Part shown: positions 43,786 to 55,610 of the stretch, one piece after another
Layout of the letters: each line of letters opens with the position of its first letter
Position numbering within the stretch: the first letter of the stretch is position 1
NCBI GenBank assembly: GCA_013397455.1
Contig: VYZB01000026.1
Location: 4,524,756-4,588,755 of the forward strand
Source of the DNA: Crotophaga sulcirostris
Lineage: Eukaryota > Chordata > Aves > Cuculiformes > Crotophagidae
Reading direction: 5' to 3'
Length of the DNA stretch: 64,000 nucleotides
Program-made: the position numbers and the translations under genes
Notes under the pieces: generated by a model
Seen by the model: the letters and a program-made list of their open reading frames with translations, nothing else
What the model was told of the DNA's origin: nothing
Database searches by the model: none

Positions 43786-46306
43786 CATGAAGGCTGGTTC
43801 CCCTTCTCCTGGACTCTTGGGACGAGCAAACTCTTCTTGGCTGAAGCTCCTGACCAGGTCTCAAGCTCAATGTGGGTATTGACCATATGTGAAATATGAA
43901 ACCGAGTTGGGTTTTTTTCCCCTTTAAGTCTCTTAGTTATCTCCTTCTCTCCCTTCTGGTCGCTATTTCTGTTCTAGTTACTTCTCTACCCTTACTCATC
44001 AACTTGGCTCTCCTGCTTTGATCTCTTCTGGAGGCTGGTGATTGCCCTTCACTTATGCTAGCCAGCTGAGGGTGAAAAGAGGGTGTCCTGACTCTCTCCA
44101 TGGCAAAGTGGAGCTGTGGATGGTGGTGCCAGGAATGCCGAAAGCTGTCCTGGATAGGATGCTTTTTCTTCTATTGGCCATGTGGTGGGGAGGTACAGAC
44201 CACAGCATGATGAAGTCCTAGTGACTGTCCCCCTGAAGACGTCTCCTCAGGGCCTCCTTTTCCCAATTTATCCAAAACTCTTTTCTACCTTTACTCTTGG
44301 CCTTTCTGTTTTTTTCCCCTTGTTTGCTTTTCAGCCTAGCTGCATCCCTTCTCCTTCCTATTTCTTTCTCCTCCTAAATGCATACTCTGCTCCTTCAGGA
44401 AGCTTTGGTCCTGCATTCACACAGAGCTTTCCCCAACAGACGCATGGAATTCCTGCTCCTGTATACTTCTATTTCCCATTTGCATTTTTTTAATGCTTGT
44501 GGCTTTGTGCCTGATGGGTTCTGTGGGCCATGTGCCAGATGCTGTGTATTTTTAACGTGAAGAAGGGATTTTACAGTGGATTGGGTTTCTAAGATCCCTG
44601 ATTTTGGGGTCTGTATCTATTCTGGAAGAAGACCCATGACACTGGGAGCAAGATGAGAGGTTTGGTTCCTTCCCCTGCATAAGGCATCCTTCCTCCAGTG
44701 TGCAGATGCCCTTTTTGAACACCTCTACGTCCTCTTGCAACTCCATGGGATGTTTAGTGCCCTCAGTTTCAGGCCAAAAGGCCATAAGCACGGGTTGTGG
44801 CAGAGCCTTTGCTTAGTGACATCTGCTGTGGGGCACAGCGGCATCACACAGGGAGATCCAAGGCCAAGTGCAGAGCAGTCTGGCTGTAGAAATCTGCTCA
44901 GTAGGCAGATTGGCATGGGCATGGGGACAGCTGCACCCTCCAAAGCCTTCTCATTATGGTCACTTTGTGTGTTTACAACTCTTAACATATGTGTCCCCTC
45001 TCCCCACACTCTGGGGGCTGCACACACTGCTTGAAGCCAGGGTTTGATTTTGAAGAGGTTGGTTGCCCCATGCTTTGTGGCTGCAAGGAGATGACAGCTT
45101 TTGCAACCTTGCTGAAGAGTTTCCAGCAGTCAAGACCTTTGTGCTGTGCTGCCATTTGTCCTGATAACCTGGTCATCTTTAGCACAGACATGGTTACAGC
45201 CCTGATCAATGCAGCCTGGCAGTGCCTGGTGTGTCAGGATTGGAGGGACCTAAGAGCAAATCCCTCAACCAGCACAGGCTGTGAAACTACGGTCCCTTCC
45301 AGGTTGCTGGTGATTCATATGCAAATGTTGGGAGCAAGCAGGATGCCAGCTTGTGCCCTGCATCCCAGCAATGGGAGAGGAGCAGAAAGGAGCCAGCCAG
45401 GAAATGCAGCAGTGATGCCTTGCAGAAAAGCAATTTCCCTGGGATGCCAACATGCAGGTGCTGGTTATTACTAATATTTCTCTTCTACCTAGCATGAAAT
45501 AATACAAGCTGTTCAAAGCAATGCTGGACAAGGGAGGGAAGGCTGGCTGCATCACGTTTGGGGGTTTGAGAATCTTCAGCCCATGGAGCTTCTTTCCCCA
45601 GGCTGCTTTGACCCTTGCTATGAGCATTTAAAAATTCAGCCGACAACTGGGATCGAGTTAGAGGGGAGGATGCAGAAAGCCACATGGGCAAACCTCCCCT
45701 TCTGTCCTCATCATCCTCAAGGACCTAATTATCACACGTTAATGAGGGGGACTGCAGCTCCTCCCTGACCCAGTCCCTTCGTGCTCCAGGCATCTTTTTG
45801 CTCACAGAGCTGTATTTTATTTATTGGCTTTAGTGTGGTTTCCAGCGAGACAGAGTCTCTATCAAATGAATCTTTCCACCTGGACCTCAATTTGCTCTCC
45901 AGATGGCTTGGCCCTCTTAAGCTGCCTTGGTGTGATATATTTTCCCTGAGCTGCAATGGGTTTTCCCTGGGTCCTGGCTCCTCCTTAGCTAGCTGTTATT
46001 GACAGCTGCACGGCTAATGCCCTGTAGCTCTCTGGCATGTCATTCAGGAGAAACAAAAGCAGATTTCGCCCCCACCTCTCCGGCAGTGAGCATAAAGGGG
46101 ATGCTTTTGTGCTTCCCCAACCGTTGCTGCAGAAGGGCTGAGCGTACTTCGCGGAGGAGACCTGTGTCCATGCAGAACCCCAACGTGGGTGGGAGTTCTC
46201 CAAGAAGGTGACTGAGTCCTCCCTAGGTCCCACCTGGAGAACACAACCTGTGGGCCAGGTAATGTGTCATCCCTCATATTAGCATTAGCAGCTGGGGAGG
46301 CTTGGG

Positions 46307-46344
46307 AAAAAAAAAAAAAAAAGAGAGAGGGTGAGGGTGACCCA
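46307..46344 (+). repeat. A16 run followed by purine-only tract
   Basis: A sixteen-base A run is followed by GAGAGAGGGTGAGGGTGA. No retrocopy is recognisable upstream of the A run. Confidence 0.65.
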
Positions 46345-48570
46345 GAGAGAGAGAGGACTGTGCATGGGTGAGGGCAATGGGCTAAACCTGCTCCTTCTTT
46401 GAAGTTGGCATTGTTGGTCTCATGGGTAGATGGGAGGGATGTGAGCTGGGGAAGGGCATTTGGATTAACTCGAGAGAGAGGGGGTTGTCTCTTTGAAAGA
46501 AAGTCAGCCTGAGCTGTGTGTGACCCTTGATGGCTTGGAAACGTGAGCAGATCAGGAAGAGAAGTGGGGATTTAGATGTGTTTGGTTTTTTTTGCTGGAG
46601 CCCTGTGTGTCAGCAAAATGTGGAAGTCTGCTGTGCTCTTTGCAAAGGTGTCTCTAGAGAGCTGCCTTTGTTGTAACTTCTCAAAAAAACTTTTAACAGA
46701 CACAGCCTTGAGCACCTGTCAGTAATTTTTGGAGTGTTTAGAGCCTTAGCCCACTCCCACAGGATTTCTTAAGATATTTATTTAGGGCTTGTCACGCTGC
46801 TTTACTGCTCTTCAAGTCTTCGCAACACCTTGTGGCACAGGCAGAGGTGTTTTCCCCACTGCTGGGAGATTCTGGCAGCACGAAGGATACAGTGATGCTT
46901 TCTCGGGGTGGTGGAACGAGAATTCTCAGAACTAGATTTGGTTGTCCTATAGACAACTACCCTGGTGTAGGCACAGCCAGGAGGTGTCCTCTGGAGCATG
47001 GGAGGACCTGAGCACCTTTGAGGTCTGTGGTCAGGTGTGATGGCTGTCCAGGTGATGCAGGAGTAGGAAATGAGATGAAGAACTAGAGCTAAGACAGGGA
47101 TTTCAACTTGTGAGAAGTTCAAGGTAATCCTCCTCAAGGGATGTGCTACCTGCCTTCCTGCAGGGGAGCAGGTGAATGCCACAAAGCCACTGATGTCTGG
47201 TAACTTGTTACCCCAGGGGGCACTTGTGCTCCTGCCAGAGGTTTGTGCTGAGATGCTTCAGAGCCTGCCTCGAGGGGGTCCTTAAGAGCAGAGCCTGAGT
47301 CCCCCACCTCTTTGCTGTTACAGAACCTTAGAAAAGTGATCTAAAATCTGCATGGCTGTGGTAGAAGCTGCAATTAGGAGTGCCCTGCTGATGGCACCCT
47401 GACTTAAGTGGAGGTGCCAAGACTCTGCCATACTTTTAAAATGCAGGTGGTGGCATTGCAGTGCCCCTTTTATTTAGCATCAAGCTGGAGAGAGCAGCTG
47501 GGCATGTGCAGGGAGACACAGGTTCAATCCTCTCCTCATTCTTCCCCCCCAGCATCTGGGTCTATGCAACAGTGATGGGTCAGGGAGGGCTTTGGAGAGA
47601 AGTGGAGGAAATGGGATAGAGCCAGCCTGTTTGTAGGTCTAGGGTGGTTGAGGTAGTAGTTGAGGGTTTGGGGTCTTCGATGCATTCACCATTGTCAGAG
47701 GCAGTGAATTCTTGTCACTATTTCCATACCACAATTCTTCTCTGCTTTTCAGATGCCTCTCTCTGCAGGCAAAGGCCCTTCCTTCGAGGGGTTACTCTTC
47801 ACAGGTGATCTGGCTGCCTCCCCCTACCTGAGCAGGGATCACCCTTTTGGATGTGCAGTATTTGCATCCTGCAGGCTGAGTACATGCTTTCCCTGCCCTA
47901 CGTGGATGGGTCCTGCTGCTCACACTGTCAGTGTGAGCTGTTAGAGCTTAAATGAGAGAAGTCTGCTGTTCTTCATTGTAATCACTTTATGAAATCCTTT
48001 GGAAAGATTTAAAACCACATAGAGAACACATCTAGCAGAAAAATATGTCAGATAGACATCTGCCCTACTTTTGAGCAGGCCATGTCATAGCTACCTTTGG
48101 CAAATCTCAGTCTCACATCCTTATCTCTGTATTTTTGCCTGGAGTAAGATACCTAGGGAGATGTTGATAGAAAAAGTCAATCCCACATTGATCCTAGCTG
48201 GGCTGTACTGTGGGGGCCTTGCATTTGAGAGGAAGGGGCAGCCAGTTAATAAGAGCTGCAAGATATCGGAAAGAAAGGGGAAAGGGTGTTGAGGTATTAG
48301 TACAGCACGTGTGGGGCAAGGCAATTGCCTAAGTAACATCTCCTAAAAGCAGATTTGTCTACTGAGATGGGGTTGGATTGGAAATATCCCAGTGCTCATC
48401 ACTCTGCTGTGGTTTGGAGGAAATATTGGTTACTGAGGAGCAGCCCTGTTTGTGGATGAAGGGACAAATTCTGGTTATATTTTGGTTGGAATCTGTAGTT
48501 CCTCAAGGCACCAAGGAAGATGCAGGAACCATGGTGGTATTGGACGTTGCAATCACATATTTTAATAGTG

Positions 48571-48608
48571 TATTTTTCTCTTGTCTCCTTCACTGCTTCC
48601 CAATCAGG
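48571..48608 (+). promoter_or_regulatory. Splice acceptor before the KLHL35 start codon
   Basis: TTTTTCTCTTGTCTCCTTCA and CTGCTTCCCAATCAG form a strong pyrimidine tract with AG at 48606-48607, so the exon begins G-ATG. It implies an upstream non-coding first exon. The frame is also open upstream to an ATG at 48378, but that part has no family similarity. Confidence 0.65.
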
Positions 48609-49498
48609 ATGCATAGAATGATGAAAGAGGAATCAAGTTTTGGGACAAGTAGCCTGGAGAATGTGACACGGGACCCAAGCAAAGAAAAGCTGCATATGAA
48701 GCTCTGTAGTGGGTCCTGCCATGCTGAGCAAATCCTCCAGACACTGAACTCCTACCGGCAGAGCGGCATCTTTACAGATGTGGTGCTGTTAATTGATGGA
48801 CAAGAATTCCCCTGTCATCGTGCCACTTTGTCAGCCAACAGCAAGTATTTCTGGGCTATGTTTGGTGGCAATCTCAAGGAAAGTCACCAGGATATCATTA
48901 ATATTCAAAAGATATCTGCTTCCACTATGTCTCTCCTTCTTGATTATATGTATGGGGGGAACATCATTATTCAGGAGGACAACGTTGAAGGAATCTTGGA
49001 ACTGTCTGACTTGCTGCAGATCTCTGAGCTCAGAGATGCTTGCATCACCTTCCTTGAAGGCCAGCTTCACCCATGTAATTGTTTGGGCATCATGAAGTTT
49101 GCTGATTCATTCTCCATTGCTTCCCTGACAGAAAAGAGCAAGAGGTTCATGCTGGAGTGTTTTGTAGAGGTGTCGTGTCATGAAGAGTTCCTGGAAATGG
49201 GAGTGAAGGAGCTGGTTGAATATCTGTCTGATGAGCAGCTGGTGGTACCCAAGGAGGAAGTGGTATTTGAAGCCGTCATGCGCTGGGTACGACATGATAT
49301 GTCCGCCAGGAAGGGAGCCTTGAAGGACCTCCTTGAGCATGTGCGTCTGCCTCTGCTTGACCCCACCTACTTCCTGGAGAAGGTGGAAACAGATGGACTC
49401 ATCCAGGAGTCAAAGGAGTGCATTCCTCTACTGCATGAAGCCCGCAAGTTCTATATCCTTGGGCACGAGGTCAGCTCTTTGCGATCAAGACCCAGAAG
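48609..49498 (+). CDS. KLHL35: KLHL35 coding exon 1: BTB and BACK domains
   Basis: Encodes residues 1-297. The BTB core includes SGIFTDVVLLIDGQEFPCHR and ATLSANSKYFWAMFGGN. The BACK domain includes SDEQLVVPKEEVVFEAVMRW and ends LLDPTYFLEK. The exon ends RSRPRR with the last Arg split (AG+G) at donor GTAAAA. Human KLHL35 has the equivalent junction. Confidence 0.95.
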
Positions 49499-52400
49499 GT
49501 AAAACACAGCTTCTTCTTCCCAAGACTTGCATATGGCCTCAGTTGATAGATCTTAAAGTTTGAGGGGAGTTCTTGGGTTGGTTGTTCTTCTTCTTTTCTT
49601 TTTTCCTCCTATTGCTTCTTTTTCCATGTTTCCAAAATAAAGGCATGGGAGATGTTAGCCTGGCTTAAAGGATTCCTGTGAAATTTATACTTCATTTTCT
49701 TTTCTGTTGGCAAGAGGCGTTCTGGGTGTGCAATGATGCCAATCCTCTTATGTGTCCAGACTATGGGCAGGAACGGGTGTTCATAACTCTGTTTCTATCT
49801 GGTTTTACCACTGAGTTGAGACCTGTTTTCCATTCCCAGCTCTGCCTCTAGTCTGCTGCCACTTCACTTCTTTTGGTCTCTCTTTCATCTTCTTTGAGCT
49901 GTCTGTTAGCAGAAAGTCTTGGACTCGTCTCGGTCCTGGCCAGCAGAGTAATGCCTAACTCAAAGGCATTACTACAGTGTTAGGAATTAATGTCCAAGAA
50001 AAAAAAGATGTTGATATCCAGGTGGCTACCTAGGCACCCTCAATTTTTTTTTCTTTTTTATTTTCCATTGATTTATTGATGAACAGCAAAAAGACAGAGA
50101 TGCTGGCCCAGGCAACTACTAGTGTAAAGTGGAGGAAGCAAAGAAAAAGTGATTTCTAGGGTTGGATGTACGTGGAAAACTGCACCTTCTTGTGACTGTG
50201 AAGTTTGGATGTGACCTGCCATGTTTTAAGTCTCTGTTGCTTCATGGTCTCACAGATCCCTTAGGGTGCTCTTGGCATTAGTACTGATGGACCTCTCTGC
50301 TCCTCTGCTTTGGGGTGGGTTGCCAAATCAAACTGAGTGGTTTACAAGGCTTCCCACCCTTTTTCAGAGGAGACTCATGACCACAGGGCTGCATGACCAG
50401 GTTTTTGTGCCCTCCTGCTCTTTGGGCCCAGGAGCACAGGTTACCTTGCTGCCCAGTAGAACATGATAGACAGAAGGACAGAGATTGCCCCAGTGCATTT
50501 CAGAAGTCCCAGCTTGGCATTTAGGATGTGTTTCTGTCAGGTAGAAGAAATGGTTTGACACGTCTTTTCTATTCTGAATTCCACAATGGTCCATTATATA
50601 CAGAACTGCTCAAAAAGAGAGTCTGTGGCGAGCTCCTCACGGATGCAGACAGCTAAAATTCACTGGGGATAGATCCCCCCCCAAGCATCCACATTTTACC
50701 TCCTTCATTTTACAGCTTTGGTCTTAAGTGAATTGTCTCAGCCTGCTGAAACCATGGCTGAGCTGGGGGTTGGACCAAGTCTTTAAAATCCTCTTTCACC
50801 CTCCTCCTTCCTCTCTCCTCCCCTCCTTGCACAGTCTTTCCTCTCTTGCCATCTACTACTTGGCAGGGTTTTCCTTCCCCTGTTGTCTGTCTCGTCTGCT
50901 CACTATTAGAGCTGGAGAGAGAGAGTTTTCCTGGAAACACTTCTCTCTCCAGGCAGAGAGCTTGCTGCAGACGGGCTGCCAGGAATGGCTTTCCACGCTT
51001 GTGGCTGTGCCTTGAGAATTAGATTTGGCTGTGCTGGAAGGGGGAGGGTGAGTGGCAACAAGCAACCTCATGAATGACTTTTAAAGGTCATTCTCATTTT
51101 CGTTCCCTATGCAATTTGGACCCATTTCCACCCAATATGGGAGTTGCCTTTGATTTGAATGTGCAGACAGAAGGGGAGGTGCAAGGGTGAAATTATTTTC
51201 CCAGAAAATCAGTAGATGATGTGGGACTGAATCCTGCTTTATCCATTGGACTGTGCTGCCAGTGTCCTAGATAAGATGGGAGGGGCAATGGAAAGGAGTA
51301 AGCTGGCCCAGGGACTTACCCGTGCCTTTCATGGTCTAGGTTCATGGAGTTGGCAGAAGTCATCATCATCATTGGGGGATGTGACAAGAAAGGGCTTCTG
51401 AAACTGCCCTTTACAGACCTCTACCACCCAAAAAGCAGACAGTGGACAGCCCTCTCCAGTGTACCTGGCTACACTAAGTCAGAGTTTGCTGCCTGCACAC
51501 TGAAGAATGATGTGTACATATCAGGTGAGATACCCTGGACCAGATGGTCCCTTTCTGGTTACATGACCTTTGCTTGGACAGTCACTCCCTAAGTCTCTTC
51601 ACTGGGACTCATTCACATGCATCCCAGCTTTGGAGCAAACTCACTTCTTGCTGAAGTTTGTCCTTAGGTGGTTTGGATTTTTCTGTCCCAAGGAACAATT
51701 TTGCCCTTGAGGAGGAGAATGGCAGTATTTAAAAGCCTATCTCTCTTTTTGGACATCTGTTAAAAGTCTTCAGCTGTGGAGTGAGCTGGTTTTGGTGTGT
51801 GTTGTCAGACAGGGTTTCCTAAAACAACGGAGTCTCCTGCCTGATCCACACTTAAAATATAATGCCTATCAGATGACTTCTACATAAGAGATGGAGCACT
51901 ATTACAAGTCCCTGAAGTCCCTATGGTATCTCCCCTGGGAAGCTGAGTTTACACAGCTGTAACCCAATAGCTGTATTCTGGCCTAAGTTGTTCCATTGTG
52001 TGGAGGAGCTATGCAATATTGTGGTGTAGTGAGGTGACGGGGCTGCCCTTGGGGTTGCACCATCCTCCATCCTCTGTTTTTCAGGAGGACACATCAGCAG
52101 CAATGATGTTTGGATGCTGAGCTCTCAGCTGAATGTCTGGATCAAGGTTGCTTGCCTGCAGAAAGGCCGATGGAGGCACAAAATGGCAACACTTCAGGGC
52201 AAGGTAAGCAATGGCCTGAATTTTAGAAGAAGATAAGTGGAGCACTGTCCTCCACTTTTGCTGCCCAGTACAATGTGTGTTTTTCTCTTCTGGGTCATTT
52301 AGAGATGGTTTTGATGGGAGAACAGCTAGGACATAACCAGGACATCATTGTTTCAGTTGGGTGTGTATTGTCACCTGAAATAGCCACTAATGAAGTTGTA

Positions 52401-54712
52401 GCAACAAGATGTACCATGGGCTGGTGCAAGACTTCTGCAGACAGCTGTGTTAAGTCTTTGGGTGAAAGCTATATAGTGTGGGGTGTTAAAGGGACCTTTA
52501 AAAGTCATCCAGTCCAACCCCAAGATTTTGCTGTGACTTGATGTCCATCTTTCTGGCCAAGTCCTAGCCTCCCCCATGTATGCTGTGGCAGCGCAGCGGG
52601 TCCAGGAGTTTCTAATTGGCTTGCTTTGCTCCTTGTTTGGCAGATCTACGCTGTGGGAGGCTTTGATGGCTTTTACCGCCTCTCTAGTGTGGAGTGCTAC
52701 GACACCTTTTCCAACAGCTGGTCAACCTTGGCCCCTTTGCCTCAAGCTGTGAGCTCAGCAGCTGTGGTGTCCTGCCTGAACAAGCTCTATGTGATGGGTG
52801 GTGCTGTGGATGACACCACTAACACTGACAAGGTATTGCTAGGGCATCAAGAATGGACAAAAAAACAAAAAAGGTTTGTCAGGGAATGTGGAGGGAATTG
52901 GGGTTGTCCTCAAACTACAAGGACACACACACCCCCCGCTTTTTTTTGAAGACTAATGAAGGCTCCCTTATAATGAGATGAAAAGTCACACACTTAAGGG
53001 GAAGCCAGTGAGGATTGGGGATCAGAGACGGAAGGTATCAAGAGTTTACAGTACATTAGACATTCAGTAGAGCCTGTTCTGCTCTGAAGCCTGATCAACG
53101 CTGAGGCACCACAGGAACAAACCTCTGACGCTGTGGGCATTCACTTCAGATAAACACCAACAGTAGTAACTGCCTGGAGTAACTCTGCCAACCAGACATG
53201 ATGCTTACAGTCTCCAGAGCTACAGGAAGAGCAGTCAGTGCTTTTCAGCTCCACCTCTGAACACTTAACCATTTGCTATCTGAATTAAGGACAACCACCC
53301 TGGGGGCTTGTAGCTTGTCTGAGAGACTTGGATGCAAGAGGGAATGCAAGAACCCCCCATCCCTTTACTCACTGCACGGGTCAGTGGGTGTTGAAGTTCC
53401 CGTTTCTGTTTCTCTCCCCATGCACTTTTATTTCTAGTGAACAGCAGCTTCATTCAAGTAGGGTCATCTGGTAAATCCATGTTTACACAGTTGTGTTTTT
53501 CCTCCCAGGTCCAGTGTTATGACCCAAAGGACAACAAGTGGACGCTCTTGTCTCCCACCCCTTTTTACCAGAGATGTATCAGTGCCGTCTGCCTGGACAA
53601 TATCATTTACGTTGTAGGTGGACTTCTCAGTAAAATCTTCAGCTACGATCCAAGAAAAGATAGCTGGCGAGAAGTGGCCACCCTCCCTGGACCTCTGGTA
53701 AGGATGAGGTTTAGGAAAGGAGCCTTGAGTCCTCCCTGTCTCTTTAGAATAGCAACCATCTATGCTTTGCTGAGATTGAAAGCAAGGAAAATATGTTGTG
53801 TTGTGTATGATTCTGAGTATGTGAACATGACCTCTGCAGAGCAACTCAAATATAGGTACCTGCCACCAGTGCCCATACTGCTTGGAGGATGTCTCTTCCA
53901 CATCAAACCTGAGTTTTCTTGCTATGGCTGGATCTTTAGGCATTAGTGGCAGAGGAGTGGATCTGTAGGGTGAAACCCTTGGTGTTGAGGCCCTGTTCTC
54001 CACACTGTGTTTCAGGTTGAGGGTTGTACTGGTTCTAGTCTGGTCTCTGGATGAACATGGACTGGTGGTGGTTGTGTATCTTGGTTTAGTGTCATCATGG
54101 TTTTGCACTTCAAAGCCATGCTGCAATGTGAGCCATGGCACAATGAAGAGGCATGATGGGACACAGCTTGCCATTATCTGAATTAAAATACCCATGTCAG
54201 TGCACCCTTATAAGTGGCTTTCACTGGGAAGTGCTGGCTGACTCGCTGGGTTCTTGGTGTGCTTGTGAGTCTGTGCTGTGCCTAGGGGACTGCCAGAAGC
54301 AGCAACAGTTCCATCACTGTGTTGAAGCATTCCAAGTGCCTAAACTTGTATTTAAACAATAAGATTGCAGTACCCCAAGACCTAGATAGAACTTATCTTA
54401 CCCTCTGTTCTGCTGGGCAGGTGAGAGTTGAGCCCATTGCAATGGCTCAACATCCTGATCAGCCCCATTGCCTAAAGCTGAACGCTTGCTCCTCAGTTTT
54501 TGGGATTTCCTTCTGTTTTCCAGGAGAGCTGTGGCCTGACGGTGTGTGAAGGGAAGATTTATATCCTGGGTGGCCGAGATGAGAACGGAGAAGGCACGGA
54601 CAAAGCTTTCACTTTTGACCCAGTAACAGGGATTATGGAGCAGCAGCCACCACTGCAGCGCTGTACCAGTTACCACGGCTGCGTGACCATCCTGCAGCAC
54701 ATGAACAGATGA
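48609..54712 (+). CDS. KLHL35: KLHL35, Kelch-like BTB-BACK-Kelch protein; six coding exons, 586 aa, complete
   Basis: Joining 48609-49498, 51340-51524, 52085-52203, 52644-52832, 53509-53697 and 54524-54712 gives an uninterrupted frame of 586 residues plus stop, against 583 in human KLHL35 as I recall it. The order is BTB domain (about residues 55-151, FTDVVLLIDGQEFPCHRATL), BACK domain (about 156-260, ending HVRLPLLDPTYFLEKVE), then six Kelch blades marked by double glycines: IIIIGGCD, ISGGH, YAVGGFDG, YVMGGA, YVVGGL and YILGGRD. Proteins of this layout are substrate adaptors for Cullin-3 ubiquitin ligases. The substrates of KLHL35 are not established, so that role is inferred from the family. 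The start was chosen at 48609 because a strong splice acceptor ends one base before it. Met at 48618 or 48621 is an alternative. Confidence 0.96.
49499..51339 (+). other. KLHL35 intron 1 of the coding region
   Basis: A 1.8 kb GT-AG intron with no repeat recognised beyond T-rich runs near 50044. Confidence 0.65.
51340..51524 (+). CDS. KLHL35: KLHL35 coding exon 2: Kelch blade 1
   Basis: The acceptor is TCATGGTCTAG and the donor GTGAGA. It completes Arg and reads FMELAEVIIIIGGCDKKGLL, then KLPFTDLYHPKSRQWTAL, ending KNDVYIS with a split Gly codon (G+GA). Human KLHL35 has FMDLAEVIVVIGGCDRKGLL. Confidence 0.96.
52085..52203 (+). CDS. KLHL35: KLHL35 coding exon 3: Kelch blade 2
   Basis: The acceptor is CTGTTTTTCAG and the donor GTAAGC. 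The split Gly is followed by GHISSNDVWMLSSQLNVWIK and VACLQKGRWRHKMATLQGK. The GRWRHKM motif is shared with human KLHL35. Confidence 0.96.
52483..52521 (-). mobile_element. Very short CR1 3' end fragment (possible)
   Basis: TTAAAGGGACCTTTAAAAGT followed by CATCCAGTCCAACCCC resembles the complement of the CR1 3' end just before its tail. The fragment is only about 40 bp, so chance or an unrelated repeat cannot be excluded. Confidence 0.5.
52644..52832 (+). CDS. KLHL35: KLHL35 coding exon 4: Kelch blade 3 and part of 4
   Basis: The acceptor is TTGTTTGGCAG and the donor GTATTG. The exon is 189 nt, 63 codons, phase 0. It begins IYAVGGFDGFYRLSSVECYD and ends KLYVMGGAVDDTTNTDK. Confidence 0.96.
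52833..53508 (+). other. KLHL35 intron 4, nothing recognised
   Basis: A 676-bp GT-AG intron with unique-looking sequence. Confidence 0.65.
53509..53697 (+). CDS. KLHL35: KLHL35 coding exon 5: Kelch blades 4 and 5
   Basis: The acceptor is TTTTTCCTCCCAG and the donor GTAAGG. The exon is 189 nt, 63 codons, phase 0. It begins VQCYDPKDNKWTLLSPTPFY and continues through IIYVVGGLLSKIFSYDPRK. Confidence 0.96.
53698..54523 (+). other. KLHL35 last intron, nothing recognised
   Basis: An 826-bp GT-AG intron. A long antisense open frame crosses it but has no family similarity. Confidence 0.65.
54524..54712 (+). CDS. KLHL35: KLHL35 last coding exon: Kelch blade 6 and stop
   Basis: The acceptor is TTCTGTTTTCCAG. 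It reads ESCGLTVCEGKIYILGGRDE, then NGEGTDKAFTFDP, and ends QRCTSYHGCVTILQHMNR with TGA at 54710-54712. Human KLHL35 ends similarly (QRCTSSHGCVTIIQS). Confidence 0.96.
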   Translation, partial: ESCGLTVCEGKIYILGGRDENGEGTDKAFTFDPVTGIMEQQPPLQRCTSYHGCVTILQHMNR

Positions 54713-55610
54713 CCATGGGTCTCCAGCTGCATCCACATCCCACCCAGAGTTTCCCCTTTGGACAGTGGCCACCCAGTGTGTGGACAGCTCACCTTTGTGC
54801 GGGGAAGGGCAGTATGAGCCACTGAAGAGGATGTGCTCCAACCAGCCTTTGATCAACCTCTGTTTTGTTTTTTTCCTGGCCTGATGATGCCAATGGCTTT
54901 GCTGAACTAGGTGAGAGGATGAAAGGGTGCTGGGCTGTATGAAGCTGCATCTCAGACCTTGCCGCAATAGGATTTCAGTATCCTTGCAGCCCTTGGAACT
55001 ACCAAATTTGACCTTTATTTAGATTTTTCTGGCTGTATATTACAGTTTCCCATCATGCTGGCAACAGAGGCTCACTGTCCTGCAAGGACAAGACTGTTGA
55101 AGTAACAATTTTAGTTACAGGATCCAATTCTTTAGCTAAAGCTATCAGATATTTGTGCATTTAGATCTATTGAACCCTGTGTCAAACCATGGTGGTGACT
55201 TAATGTCCACGAACAGTTAGTCCCATCACAGTGGAGAGCTGAGACGGAGGCTTCAAAGCTAATTTTCCAAGAAAATTTCTCAACTAAATCCCCAAAAGTC
55301 TGGTTAAATAGTCTAAGTTCTGACTCCATTCTGCACATGCTGGATGAAGGTCTGCTTCCCTAAGGCACAGACAAGAGTGCTGTGTCTTTTCATACAGGTT
55401 TTGTGGTTGTACTACTGTCTCACTGTGCTTTGTCATTGAGAGGACAATTGAATCGCGTAACCAATAGTTCCTTCTTTGTAGAACAGAGGTAGAGGAATAT
55501 TCATGTATAGGAATTAAACATAAAGACCTGAAGAATGGTAGCCACAGAATCACATCTGGCTCATTTTGGCTCTGGAAGTATTAAAATAAAATCAATATTT
55601 AACAGATTTG
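54713..55610 (+). other. KLHL35: KLHL35 3' untranslated region (predicted)
   Basis: About 0.9 kb between the stop codon and the first strong AATAAA at 55585-55590. No repeat recognised. The end is inferred from the signal. Confidence 0.6.
55585..55590 (+). terminator. Polyadenylation signal AATAAA of KLHL35
   Basis: Canonical hexamer within TTAAAATAAAATCAATA, 0.87 kb downstream of the KLHL35 stop. Confidence 0.6.

Larger units (their letters stand above)
41647..48607 (+). other. GDPD5-KLHL35 intergenic region
   Basis: About 7 kb holding one CR1 copy (41818-42610), a (CAG)5 at 43771-43785 and an A16/GA-rich tract at 46307-46344. The promoter and the presumed untranslated first exon of KLHL35 should lie here, but I cannot place them. 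No CpG island stands out. Open frames (for example 44989-45474) are not recognisable proteins. Confidence 0.6.

Noticed and set aside
44989..45474. 161-residue + strand open frame between GDPD5 and KLHL35
   Set aside because: The composition looks like chance translation (Cys-rich, low complexity), no domain is recognisable and it could not be linked to flanking exons.
48378..48608. Upstream in-frame ATG extending KLHL35 by 77 residues
   Set aside because: A strong splice acceptor ends at 48607, the extra segment has no similarity to KLHL35, and the shorter protein matches the expected length (586 versus about 583).
53464..54195. 243-residue antisense open frame across KLHL35 exon 5
   Set aside because: It is largely the mirror of a conserved coding exon plus intron, with no recognisable domain and no plausible start context or splice structure.
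54398..54967. 189-residue antisense open frame over the last KLHL35 exon
   Set aside because: It overlaps the real exon on the opposite strand and resembles no family.
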